The notes under the pieces are model-generated. The model did not search any database. It was not told where the DNA came from and was given only the letters and a program-made list of their open reading frames with translations. Positions 1 to 6,728 of a DNA stretch of 8,245 nucleotides are shown here, piece by piece. The position numbers and the translations under genes were made by a program. The stretch's first letter is position 1; each line of letters starts with the position of its first letter. The stretch is taken from contig JBILVB010000164.1 in the NCBI GenBank assembly GCA_044370695.1, positions 1-8,245 of the forward strand, read 5' to 3'. Source of the DNA: JBEIFW01 sp044370695 (GTDB lineage: Bacteria > Actinomycetota > Acidimicrobiia > Acidimicrobiales > Ilumatobacteraceae).

Positions 1-1242
1 CCGGACGACCTCGTGCCGGTGTTCGACGAGGCGGTCGGGTGCCGCCTGCTCGACGGCGACGGGCGCGACTACGTCGACTACACGATGGCGTGGGGATCGG
101 CGCTCGTCGGACATGCGCATCCCCACGTCGTCGAAGCGATCGCCCGCCAGGCGCGCCGAGGTGTCAACGTGGCGGCGATGAGCACCCGGCTCGTCGAGCT
201 CGCCGAGCGGGTGGTCGCCGTCCACCCCTGGCTGGAGCGCCTGCGGGTCGTCGCCACCGGGAGCGAGGCCACGCTCACGGCGCTGCGGATCGCCCGGGGT
301 GCGACGGGGCGGCCGACGGTGCTCAAGTTCGAGGGCGCGTTCCACGGCAGCCACGTCGAGGGCGTCGCCAACTTCTTCTGGTCCGACCCGGCGACGCTCC
401 CGGCCGCTGGGCCGACCGGAACCGGGGGGACCCGGGCGGCCGTCGGCGACCTGCTCGTCGCCCCCTACAACGACCTGGCCACGGCCGAGCGCCTGATCGT
501 CGAGCGGGCGGGCGATCTGGCCGCCGTCATCCTCGACCCGGTGCAGCGGGCGATCCTCGCCGACCCGGCCTTCGTGCGCGGCCTGCGCGCGGTGACGGCT
601 CGGTGCGGCGTACCGCTCGTCTTCGACGAGGTGGTGTCGGGTTTCCGCATCGCTCTCGGCGGCGCCGTCGAGCACTACGGGGTCGTGCCCGATCTCGTGG
701 CCTTCGGCAAGGCCCTCGGCGGGGGAGCGCCCGTCGCGGTCGTCGGCGGCCGGGCGGACCTGATGGACGAGGTTCGCGAGGACCGCCACCTCACGGACCG
801 CTACGTCTGGGCTGCCTCCACCACCGGCGGATCCCCGCTCACCTGCGCGGCCGCCCTCGCCGTGCTCGACGTGCTCGAGACCCCCGGCACCTACGAGCGG
901 TTGCGGGCCGTCGGCGACCGGCTCCGTGCGGGGATCGCCGAGGTGACCGGTCGGCACGGGTTGCCGGTGCAGACCTACGGCCACGGTCCGCTCGTCCAGT
1001 ACCGCATCACGCCCACACCGGTCCGGGACGTCGCCGGAGAGCGCTCTGCCGACCCCGGCCTGCGGCGTTCGCTCGATCTCGCGATGGTGCGGCGGGGGGT
1101 GTTCTTGAACCCCATGCTGACGAAGATCTACGTCTCGCTCGCCCACGACGACGCCGCGCTCGACCGGTATCTCAGCGCGTTCGACGCAAGCTTGGGCGAC
1201 GCTCTCGCCGGGAGGCTCGACGAGGCGCTCAGTCCGGACTGA
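1..1242 (+). CDS. Class III PLP-dependent aminotransferase, glutamate-1-semialdehyde aminomutase-like (5' partial)
   Basis: This is a fold-type I PLP enzyme that moves an amino group within or between small molecules, probably in the cytoplasm. The frame is open to the left edge. Aligned from memory to HemL, about 30 N-terminal residues are missing, so the GTG at 13 is unlikely to be the true start. Counting residues from 13, visible family landmarks are the PLP-phosphate region GSEATLTALRIARG, the KFEGAFHG motif, D205 in FDEVVSGFR (contacts the PLP ring nitrogen) and the Schiff-base lysine K233 in FGKALGGG. The spacing matches glutamate-1-semialdehyde 2,1-aminomutase. However, the usual EPV(A/Q)GN segment reads LDPVQRA and the TLSGNP segment reads STTGGSP, so the substrate may differ and I do not name it hemL. 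No other haem gene is in view. Its 3' end overlaps the converging stress-protein gene by 14 bases. The family call is secure; the substrate is unknown. Confidence 0.9.
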   Translation, partial: PDDLVPVFDEAVGCRLLDGDGRDYVDYTMAWGSALVGHAHPHVVEAIARQARRGVNVAAMSTRLVELAERVVAVHPWLERLRVVATGSEATLTALRIARGATGRPTVLKFEGAFHGSHVEGVANFFWSDPATLPAAGPTGTGGTRAAVGDLLVAPYNDLATAERLIVERAGDLAAVILDPVQRAILADPAFVRGLRAVTARCGVPLVFDEVVSGFRIALGGAVEHYGVVPDLVAFGKALGGGAPVAVVGGRADLMDEVREDRHLTDRYVWAASTTGGSPLTCAAALAVLDVLETPGTYERLRAVGDRLRAGIAEVTGRHGLPVQTYGHGPLVQYRITPTPVRDVAGERSADPGLRRSLDLAMVRRGVFLNPMLTKIYVSLAHDDAALDRYLSAFDASLGDALAGRLDEALSPD

Positions 1243-1648
1243 CGGCCGTCTCGGCGGCCGGACCCACCCAGACCGGCGGCACGACCACCACGGGTCGGCG
1301 GGAGAACCGGATCACCTGGTGGCTGGTCGAGCCCAGGAGCAGATCGGGATGGCCGCCCACCCCGCGCGACCCGACCACGACGAGGTCGGCGCCTTCGCGC
1401 TCGGCGGTCTCGAGCAGCACCGTCACCGGGTCGCCGTCCACGGCCACGCCCCGGTGGGGGACGGCGGCGAGCGGTGCGAGCCAGTCCTCGAACCGTGCGA
1501 TCACGTCGGCCCGGTGTGCCCCTTCGAGCATCCCGAGGGCGTGGACCGCCACCACCTCGGCACCGGCGAGCTGCGCCATTGCGGCCGACCAGCCGAGCGC
1601 CAGCCGGGCGTTGTCCGAACCGTCGACCCCCACCACGATGCACCGCAT
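1229..1648 (-). CDS. Universal stress protein (UspA family), ATP-binding type
   Basis: The product is a 139-residue single-domain cytoplasmic protein, the usual size for a one-domain Usp. It opens with the typical beta strand and acidic residue, IVVGVDGS (D9). Near the C-terminus it carries a perfect ATP-binding signature G-x2-G-x9-G-S (G93, G96, G106, S107), followed by SRRPVVVVP, the standard last strand. Proteins with this signature usually bind ATP and help cells survive starvation, hypoxia or other stress; the exact output is rarely known. The ATG at 1648 is chosen over an upstream in-frame start at 1813 because the domain begins there and a GGGGAGG ribosome site sits 5 bases before it. 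It is the last gene of a probable leftward operon, 49 bases after the deacetylase gene, and its end overlaps the aminotransferase gene. Confidence 0.92.
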   Translation of the reverse strand: MRCIVVGVDGSDNARLALGWSAAMAQLAGAEVVAVHALGMLEGAHRADVIARFEDWLAPLAAVPHRGVAVDGDPVTVLLETAEREGADLVVVGSRGVGGHPDLLLGSTSHQVIRFSRRPVVVVPPVWVGPAAETAVSPD

Positions 1649-1653
1649 CACGA

Positions 1654-1660
1654 CCTCCCC
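1654..1660 (-). promoter_or_regulatory. Strong Shine-Dalgarno site of the universal stress protein gene
   Basis: Read leftward, the sequence is GGGGAGG, then five bases, then ATG at 1648. It is the best ribosome-binding match in the window and decides the start of the stress-protein gene. A 10-base palindrome, cccggccggg (1670-1679), lies just upstream in the 49-base spacer. I see no independent promoter there. Confidence 0.75.
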
Positions 1661-1697
1661 CTCGTCGTACCCGGCCGGGCCTGGAGCCTGCCGCACG

Positions 1698-2705
1698 TCA
1701 TCGGTGCGCCGTCCAGCGCACGCGCGCTGCGTCGAGCACGCGGTGGTCGACCGGACCGCTCGATGCCGGTTCGGGGCGCCACGGCTGCCCGGCGAGGGTG
1801 GCGGCGGCGGCACCGAAGCTGCGCCGCAGCGCTCCGAGGTCGTAGCCGCCTTCGAGGGTGAGCACCGTGCGACCCGGCGGCATCCACGCCATCGCTCGGG
1901 CGGTGAAATCCGCGTAGTCGCCGGCGGTGAGCCGCCAGCCGGCGAGCGGATCGTCGCGGTGGCCGTCGAAGCCGGCCGAGATCAGGAGCCACGTCGGCGC
2001 GAAGCGCTCGACGACCGGGCTCACGACCTCGTCGAGCAGGGCGCGCACGGTATCGCCCGTCGTGCCCTCCGGGAGTGGGAGGTTCACGGTGGAGCCGGGT
2101 GCCGCCGGACCGCCGGTCTCGTCGGCCCGGCCGGTGCCCGGATACAGCGGGCTCTGGTGGATCGAGACGTAGAGCACCCGCGGGTCGTCCCAGAAGATCT
2201 GCTGGGTCCCGTTCCCGTGGTGCACGTCCCAGTCGAACACCACCACCCGTTCGCCGGCCTCGGCGAGGGTGGCCGCCCCCACGGCGACGTTGTTCACCAG
2301 GCAGAACCCCATCGCCTTGGACCGGGTGGCGTGATGGCCCGGTGGGCGGCCGATCGTCACGGCCGCGCCGGCGATGCCGGACCGCACGGCGTCGATCGCC
2401 TCGAGCACGGCGCCGGCGGTGCGCCGGGCGGTGTCCCACGACGCAGGCACGGCGACGGTGTCGGGATCGATCTCGCCGCCGCCGGCGGCGCAGAACCGGC
2501 GTAGCGCGTCGAGGTAGAGCTCGCTGTGGGCGCGGGCGAGCTCGTCGAGGGTCGCGAGTCGGGCCTCGAGCCGGACTGTGCCCGCGTCGAGGCCCGCGTC
2601 CGCGATCCCGGCGGCGGCACTCGGGACCCGGTCCGGGGCTTCGGGGTGCCATTCGGGTGTGGCGTGACCGTCGCGGTCCACACAGACGACGGCGAGCGGC
2701 TCCAT
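1698..2705 (-). CDS. Histone deacetylase-family zinc amidohydrolase
   Basis: This 335-residue protein is one arginase/deacetylase-fold domain, the usual size for bacterial members. The family hydrolyses acetyl-amide bonds in acetyl-lysine, acetylpolyamines or related compounds with an active-site zinc. The whole catalytic set is visible: the tandem histidines H124-H125 in GRPPGHHA, the DWDVHHGNGT motif with zinc ligands D160 and H162 plus D158, the third ligand D247 in SAGFDGH, and the transition-state tyrosine Y288 in LEGGYDL. GRPPGHHA, MGFCLVNN and HQSPLYPGTG resemble class II-like bacterial enzymes. AcuC, acetylpolyamine amidohydrolase and true protein deacetylase cannot be told apart here, and no acuA/acsA partner is in view. 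The ATG at 2705 is chosen because the N-terminal HPEAPDRV block follows at a normal distance; the ribosome site is weak (GAGG 4 bases upstream or AAGG 10 bases upstream). It lies 62 bases after the oxidoreductase gene and 49 before the stress-protein gene, same strand. Confidence 0.93.
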   Translation of the reverse strand: MEPLAVVCVDRDGHATPEWHPEAPDRVPSAAAGIADAGLDAGTVRLEARLATLDELARAHSELYLDALRRFCAAGGGEIDPDTVAVPASWDTARRTAGAVLEAIDAVRSGIAGAAVTIGRPPGHHATRSKAMGFCLVNNVAVGAATLAEAGERVVVFDWDVHHGNGTQQIFWDDPRVLYVSIHQSPLYPGTGRADETGGPAAPGSTVNLPLPEGTTGDTVRALLDEVVSPVVERFAPTWLLISAGFDGHRDDPLAGWRLTAGDYADFTARAMAWMPPGRTVLTLEGGYDLGALRRSFGAAAATLAGQPWRPEPASSGPVDHRVLDAARVRWTAHR

Positions 2706-2710
2706 GCCCT

Positions 2711-2733
2711 CGCAGCCTTGCCCGGCGGCTGCG
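2711..2733 (-). other. Short hairpin just upstream of the deacetylase start
   Basis: Positions 2711-2717 (cgcagcc) and 2727-2733 (ggctgcg) are perfect inverted repeats around a 9-base loop. In the leftward transcript the hairpin ends five bases before the deacetylase ATG, and the AAGG ribosome-site candidate straddles the loop and the 3' stem arm. It has no T-run, so it does not look like an intrinsic terminator. It could limit translation initiation or be chance in GC-rich DNA. Confidence 0.35.
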
Positions 2734-2767
2734 CCCGTCGCCAGCGACCAAGGTCCTCGCCCGAGCG

Positions 2768-3805
2768 TCAGGCTCGCCAGAGCTCGAGCGGCGTCCGGTC
2801 CCGCGGTCCGGCCCACGGCAGCGGGACCCACGCGCCCCCGCGGCCCGCCGAGGCGTAGGCGCCGAGGGTGACCTCGAGCACCGCACGCCCGAACACGGCG
2901 TCGATCCGGGGCTCGGCACCGGCGGCGACGGCGACGGCATGGCGGAGCTGCCCCAGGTACCCCAACTCCTCCACGATTGCTGGCGCGCTCGTCGACGGCG
3001 CCAGCGCGACCGGCCGCCCGTCGAGCTCGAGGGAGGTGGCGGGCAGCAGTTCCAGCCGGGTGACGGCGCCAGAGCCTGCCGCCTCGACGTCCCACAGCGG
3101 GGCAGGGCCGTCGAGCCAGCTCGCCACGACCGTCGCGACGAGGCCGTCGTCGAACCGGATGCGGGCCGTGCCGTGCTCGTCGGTGGTGGGTCCGCCCCGG
3201 AGCACGCCTTGCACGGCCACGGGACGCGCCGGGCCCGCTGCCAGCAGCACCAGCGCGATCGGATGGGCGCCGAGGTCGAACAGGGCGCCGCCGCCCCAGC
3301 CCTCGGTCAGGAACTCGCCCCAGCCGGGGCGGGCCTGTAGCGCCCGGGCCTCCAGGTGGTGCAGCGGACCGGCGCGCCGGCAAGCGGCGAGGAACGCCTC
3401 GACGGCCGGGGCGAAGGCCAGGTTCTCGGCGTACACGAGCCGGCCCCCGACCGCAGTTGCGGCGACGAGCGCGTCGGCGTCGGCCGCCGTGGTGCACAGC
3501 GGTTTTTCGACCAGCACCGTCGTCCCGGCGGCGAGCAGGCGCAGCGCGGCCGCCGCATGGTCGCCGGGGGGCGTGGCCACGACGACCAGGTCGGCTCCAC
3601 CGGGGAGGTCCTCGTACCGGACGGGTCGACCGCCGACGCGCGACGCCCGCTCGCGCGCCCGGGCGTCGGTCCGTGACGCGACCGGCCCGACGGGCACGCC
3701 GAGCGCGGTTGCCGCCAGGGCGTGGACGGTGGCGATCATGCCGGCTCCGTGCAATCCCAGCACCGGCCGAGCGGCGGGGCGGGCGGCCGGTCGGCGCAAT
3801 GGCAT
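2768..3805 (-). CDS. Gfo/Idh/MocA family NAD(P)-dependent oxidoreductase
   Basis: The product is 345 residues, typical for the family, which oxidises or reduces sugars, inositols and related alcohols with NAD(P). The N-terminal Rossmann fold begins with GLHGAGMIA (residues 17-25), a variant of the glycine-rich loop. ATPPGDHA and the hallmark VEKP motif (E100, K101, P102) follow; the lysine is the usual catalytic residue. The C-terminal substrate domain carries GGGALFDLGAHP, with D177 and H181 at the usual catalytic positions. The ATG at 3805 leaves a short Arg/Ala/Pro-rich leader before the fold and has no clear ribosome site, so the message may be near-leaderless; a GTG at 3763 would start too close to the first strand. 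It is the first gene of the probable leftward operon with the deacetylase and stress protein, and faces the PBP gene across an 84-base spacer. The substrate is not predictable from what I see. Confidence 0.92.
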   Translation of the reverse strand: MPLRRPAARPAARPVLGLHGAGMIATVHALAATALGVPVGPVASRTDARARERASRVGGRPVRYEDLPGGADLVVVATPPGDHAAAALRLLAAGTTVLVEKPLCTTAADADALVAATAVGGRLVYAENLAFAPAVEAFLAACRRAGPLHHLEARALQARPGWGEFLTEGWGGGALFDLGAHPIALVLLAAGPARPVAVQGVLRGGPTTDEHGTARIRFDDGLVATVVASWLDGPAPLWDVEAAGSGAVTRLELLPATSLELDGRPVALAPSTSAPAIVEELGYLGQLRHAVAVAAGAEPRIDAVFGRAVLEVTLGAYASAGRGGAWVPLPWAGPRDRTPLELWRA

Positions 3806-3889
3806 ACGTCAGCGTGGCACAGGGCGGCGAGCGGCCGCCGGGCGGAGTGCCACCATCGGGCGCACCCCCGGCGGTACCGTGGCCGGGCC
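3806..3889. promoter_or_regulatory. Divergent promoter region with a 7-bp inverted repeat
   Basis: This 84-base spacer separates the divergently read oxidoreductase and PBP genes, so it should hold both promoters. It contains a perfect inverted repeat, gtggcac (3814-3820) and gtgccac (3847-3853), with 26 bases between the arms. Inside lie a second inverted pair, ggcggc (3823-3828) and gccgcc (3834-3839), and the palindrome gcggccgc (3831-3838). The left arm ends eight bases before the oxidoreductase start; the right arm touches where the -35 of the PBP promoter would fall. An operator shared by both units would fit, but no bound protein is known. Confidence 0.5.
3875..3880 (+). promoter_or_regulatory. 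Candidate -10 element (TANNNT type) of the PBP operon
   Basis: The hexamer taccgt matches the TANNNT -10 form common in high-GC actinomycetes. Its last base lies nine bases before the GTG start at 3890, which would put the transcription start within a few bases of the start codon and explain why no convincing ribosome site is present. No clear -35 is visible. Confidence 0.45.
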
Positions 3890-6241
3890 GTGCGCGCCCT
3901 CGTCCGACTCCTCGCGGTCATCGTCCTGGCCGGCCTCGGCCTCGCCGGTGCCGTAGCGGCGATGACGCCGCAGGTGACGGCGATCGCCTCGGCCTTCGAC
4001 GGCGAAGCGCCCGCCCTGCCCGACTTCGCTCCGCTCGCGCAGCGGTCGTTGGTGTTCGACGCAACGGGCAAGGAGATCGATCAGCTCTACGTCGAGAACC
4101 GCGAGCCCTTCACCCTGGCCCAGGTGCCGCCGGACGTCGTCGACGCCGTGCTCGCCGTCGAGGACGCCGGGTTCTTCGCCCACCGCGGGGTCAACGCCAA
4201 GGGAATCCTGCGCGCCGTGTTGCGCAACCTCTCGGCGGCATCGACGACGCAGGGCGGCTCCACCATCACGCAGCAGCTCGTGAAGAACGCCTTCACCGGC
4301 GCCGAGCGCAACGCCGATCGCAAGATCCAAGAAGCGGTGCTCGCCGTCCGGCTCGAGCAGGAGTTCTCCAAGGAGTTCATCCTCGAGCGCTACCTGAACA
4401 CCGTGTACTTCGGGAACAACGCCTACGGCCTCGAGGCCGCGGCCGAGACGTACTTCTCGAAGTCGGTGACCGAGCTGAGCCTCGGCGAGGGCGCGTTCCT
4501 GGCGGGCCTGATCCAGAACCCGGTCGGCTACGACCCGATCGCCCGCTCCGACCTCGCCCGACGGCGGTTCCGCCAGGTGGGCGACCGGCTCGTGGCCGTC
4601 GGCAAACTGACCCGGGCCGAGGCCGACGTGCTCGTCGAGACGTTCCCGATCCCGGAGAAGCTGGGGCGCCAGCCCGCCGCTCCGAAGGCCAGGGACTACT
4701 TCACCGCCGAGATCCGGAGGCAACTGCTCAACACCAACCTGCTCGGCGACACCTACCAGGAGCGCTACAACAAAGTGTTCCGGGGCGGCTTGCGGGTGTA
4801 CACGACCTTCGATCCCCGCCTCCAACAGCTTGCCGAGCAGGCGCGCGACGACCAGTTCCCCGTCACGCCGGACAACCGGTTCGACCTCGCCCTCGTCACC
4901 CTCGACAACACGAGCGGCGCCGTGCGCGCCCTCGTCGCCGGGCGGGACTACGCGGGCAACGAGGTGAACCTGGCGCTCACCCCGCGCCAGACCGGTTCGT
5001 CGATCAAGGGTTTCATCCTCGCTGCGGCGCTCAACGCCGGAATCCAACCCTCGGACCTCATCGACGGCCGGTTGCCGTGCACGTGGCGCTACCCCGACGG
5101 GCGCACCAAGCCGTTCGTGATCGACGACGGCGAGACGTTCGGGACCTCGGAACGGCTCGACCGCATGACGTGGCTGTCGAGCAACTGCGCCTACACGCGG
5201 CTCTACTTCGCGGTCGGCGGTCCTCGGGTGGTCGAGACCGCCAAGCGCATGGGGGTCACTCGGGCGCCGCTCCAGGACATCTTCGCGTTCGCCGTGGGGG
5301 GCAACGAGATCTCGCCGCTGGAGATGGCGGCGGGCTACTCGACGATCGCCAACCTGGGCGTGGCTCGTACGCCGTATTTCATCGATCGCATCGAGGATCC
5401 GAGCGGCCGAGTGCTGTTCCAACACGCGGACACCAGCCGCCAGGCGCTCTCGCCCGAGGTGGCGGCGACGGCTGTCGACGTGCTCAAGGGTGTCCTGCGG
5501 GCCGGCACGGCGACCCGGGCGCGGCTGGCCGACGCCCGTCCGGCGGCGGGCAAGACCGGCACCTACACCGAGAACACGCACTCGTGGTTCATCGGGTTCA
5601 CGCCGCAGTACACGACTTCGGTGTACGTCGGGAATCCCCGGTTCGACGACCCGATGCGCAACGTGCCCGAGTTCCGCAACCCTGCGCCCGGTCAACTCCC
5701 GACCGACCGCGTGCAGGGCGGCACGTACCCGGCGCTCGTGTGGAAACAGTTCATGGAAGCAGCGCACGAAGGGCTCGAACCCGTGGACTGGCCCGAGCCA
5801 CCCAAAGCGCCCCGGGCGCCGGCGCGCATCTATGCGCCGGGGTTCGACTGCTTCGGGCAGTTCGTCGCGGCGCCGGCGACGACCGCCGGTTCGACCCCTC
5901 CCGGGGGTGCTGCGCCGATCGCCTCCGGGACACCGACGACCGCGCCGGCGGTGGTGTTCACCCCGGTGCGACCGAAGGTCGATCCGATCGCCACGGACCC
6001 GACGGACCTGACGGGCCCCGCGGCCACCGTGCCGACGGGTTTCGTCACCTTCAGCTGCGGCGCCGACACCGGGCGGCCCTCGACGCCGGCGACGACGAAG
6101 GCGCCGGCGACGACGAAGGCGCCGGCCACGACGAAGGCTCCCGCCACGACCGTGCCCACGACGAAGGCTCCGGCGACGACGAAGGCTCCGGCGACGACGA
6201 AGGCGCCCGCCACGACCGTGCCGACCACGAAGAAGGGGTGA
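3890..6241 (+). CDS. Bifunctional class A penicillin-binding protein (GT51 glycosyltransferase / transpeptidase), PonA-like
   Basis: This 783-residue enzyme polymerises lipid II into glycan strands and cross-links the peptides outside the membrane. A very short cytoplasmic N-terminus is followed by one membrane anchor (about residues 7-25). The GT51 domain (about 60-250) shows EDAGFFAHRG with catalytic E91, GGSTITQQLVKN (122-133), RKIQEAVLAVRLE (144-156) and KEFILERYLN (161-170). The transpeptidase domain (about 330-580) shows SSIK with nucleophile S370 and K373, SSN (430-432) and KTGT (555-558). All key motifs are intact. The tail from about 655 is Thr/Pro/Ala-rich and ends in PATTKA-type repeats; two lone cysteines, C654 and C723, flank its first part. 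The GTG at 3890 is chosen because it begins directly before the anchor; the open frame extends upstream to 3722, but that part overlaps the oxidoreductase gene and does not look like protein. It is first of a likely three-gene operon; the next gene starts 7 bases after its stop. Confidence 0.96.
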   Translation: MRALVRLLAVIVLAGLGLAGAVAAMTPQVTAIASAFDGEAPALPDFAPLAQRSLVFDATGKEIDQLYVENREPFTLAQVPPDVVDAVLAVEDAGFFAHRGVNAKGILRAVLRNLSAASTTQGGSTITQQLVKNAFTGAERNADRKIQEAVLAVRLEQEFSKEFILERYLNTVYFGNNAYGLEAAAETYFSKSVTELSLGEGAFLAGLIQNPVGYDPIARSDLARRRFRQVGDRLVAVGKLTRAEADVLVETFPIPEKLGRQPAAPKARDYFTAEIRRQLLNTNLLGDTYQERYNKVFRGGLRVYTTFDPRLQQLAEQARDDQFPVTPDNRFDLALVTLDNTSGAVRALVAGRDYAGNEVNLALTPRQTGSSIKGFILAAALNAGIQPSDLIDGRLPCTWRYPDGRTKPFVIDDGETFGTSERLDRMTWLSSNCAYTRLYFAVGGPRVVETAKRMGVTRAPLQDIFAFAVGGNEISPLEMAAGYSTIANLGVARTPYFIDRIEDPSGRVLFQHADTSRQALSPEVAATAVDVLKGVLRAGTATRARLADARPAAGKTGTYTENTHSWFIGFTPQYTTSVYVGNPRFDDPMRNVPEFRNPAPGQLPTDRVQGGTYPALVWKQFMEAAHEGLEPVDWPEPPKAPRAPARIYAPGFDCFGQFVAAPATTAGSTPPGGAAPIASGTPTTAPAVVFTPVRPKVDPIATDPTDLTGPAATVPTGFVTFSCGADTGRPSTPATTKAPATTKAPATTKAPATTVPTTKAPATTKAPATTKAPATTVPTTKKG
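6086..6235 (+). repeat. In-gene tandem repeat encoding the PATTKA tail of the PBP
   Basis: One 18-base unit (6086-6103) is followed by two 66-base copies (6104-6169 and 6170-6235). Each copy encodes PATTKA, PATTKA, then a PATTVPTTK variant plus one residue. The copies differ at only a few bases, mainly third positions, apart from the last codon. This fits slippage or unequal crossover under selection for the amino-acid pattern. Such Thr/Pro/Ala/Lys stretches are usually disordered and may reach into or bind the cell wall. Confidence 0.85.
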
Positions 6242-6248
6242 GCGGATC

Positions 6249-6728
6249 GTGGTGTTGTGGTTCGTCGGCGGTTCGATCGTGATCGTCTGGAACGTCTTTC
6301 GCGATCCGCGCCTCGACCTGCGCCTCGTCGTCGTCGGTGCGCTCGTGCCCGACGTCGTCGACGGGATCCTCGGCGGTGCTCGGCTCCTGCACTCGGTGGT
6401 GACCGCAGTGGCCGTCCTGGCCGGGGTCATGTTCGCAACGTTCGGTCGCAAGCCGCTGCGGCGTCGCTTGTTGGCGCTGCCGATCGGCGTGTTGCTCCAC
6501 CTGGTGCTCGACGGGGCCTTCAGCGACACCACGACGTTCTGGTGGCCCCTCACCGGGTGGTCCTGGTCGGGGGCCGGCCTGCCGTCGTTGGAGCGACCGG
6601 TGGCGGTCGCCATCGGTCTCGAGGTGCTGGGCGCGCTCGGGTGCTGGTGGGCGTGGCGGCGGTTCGGTCTGGCCGATCGGGCGGTCCGAGGTCGGTTCCT
6701 ACGAACGGGGGTGGTGGAGCCGTGTTGA
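6249..6728 (+). CDS. Small integral membrane protein, YdjM-like putative metal-dependent hydrolase
   Basis: The product is 159 residues with about four or five hydrophobic segments (roughly 1-16, 25-42, 47-64, 73-90 and 116-135). Between them are acidic and histidine positions that recall the YdjM/LexA-regulated membrane-bound hydrolase family: GALVPDVVD (D35, D38), LLHS (H48), LLHLVLDG (H84, D88) and WWPL (98-101). The N-terminal histidine motif usual in that family is not seen, so activity is uncertain and the assignment is by pattern only. The GTG at 6249 follows the PBP stop by 7 bases, with AAGGGG (6233-6238) inside the PBP end as its ribosome site; a second GTG at 6252 is equally possible. 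Its stop overlaps the phosphatase start. The tight packing implies co-transcription and perhaps a cell-envelope job, but that is inference. Confidence 0.7.
   Translation: MVLWFVGGSIVIVWNVFRDPRLDLRLVVVGALVPDVVDGILGGARLLHSVVTAVAVLAGVMFATFGRKPLRRRLLALPIGVLLHLVLDGAFSDTTTFWWPLTGWSWSGAGLPSLERPVAVAIGLEVLGALGCWWAWRRFGLADRAVRGRFLRTGVVEPC

Noticed and set aside
1649..1813. Upstream in-frame start for the universal stress protein at 1813
   Set aside because: It would run into the deacetylase gene and add 55 unstructured residues, whereas the ATG at 1648 has a strong ribosome site and matches the domain start.
39..2504. An 821-codon plus-strand frame across the aminotransferase, stress protein and deacetylase
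   Set aside because: It crosses three well-supported genes, two on the other strand, and shows no recognisable fold.
3722..3889. Longer N-terminus for the PBP from the in-frame ATG at 3722
   Set aside because: The added 56 residues are His/Arg/Gly-rich without structure, overlap the oxidoreductase start by 84 bases, and would bury the membrane anchor and likely promoter inside the gene.
5830..6228. Minus-strand frame with repeated VVAGAF units, resembling a glycine/valine repeat protein
   Set aside because: It is the reverse reading of the PBP tail repeat; there is no start signal and the plus-strand repeat explains the pattern.
6086..6235. Possible CRISPR-like or regulatory direct repeat array
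   Set aside because: Units are contiguous with no spacers, keep the reading frame of the PBP, and differ mainly at third codon positions, so it is a protein-level repeat.
3457..6282. A 941-codon plus-strand frame out of phase with the PBP
   Set aside because: The translation is Arg/Pro/Gly-rich low complexity and overlaps a gene with every catalytic motif intact.
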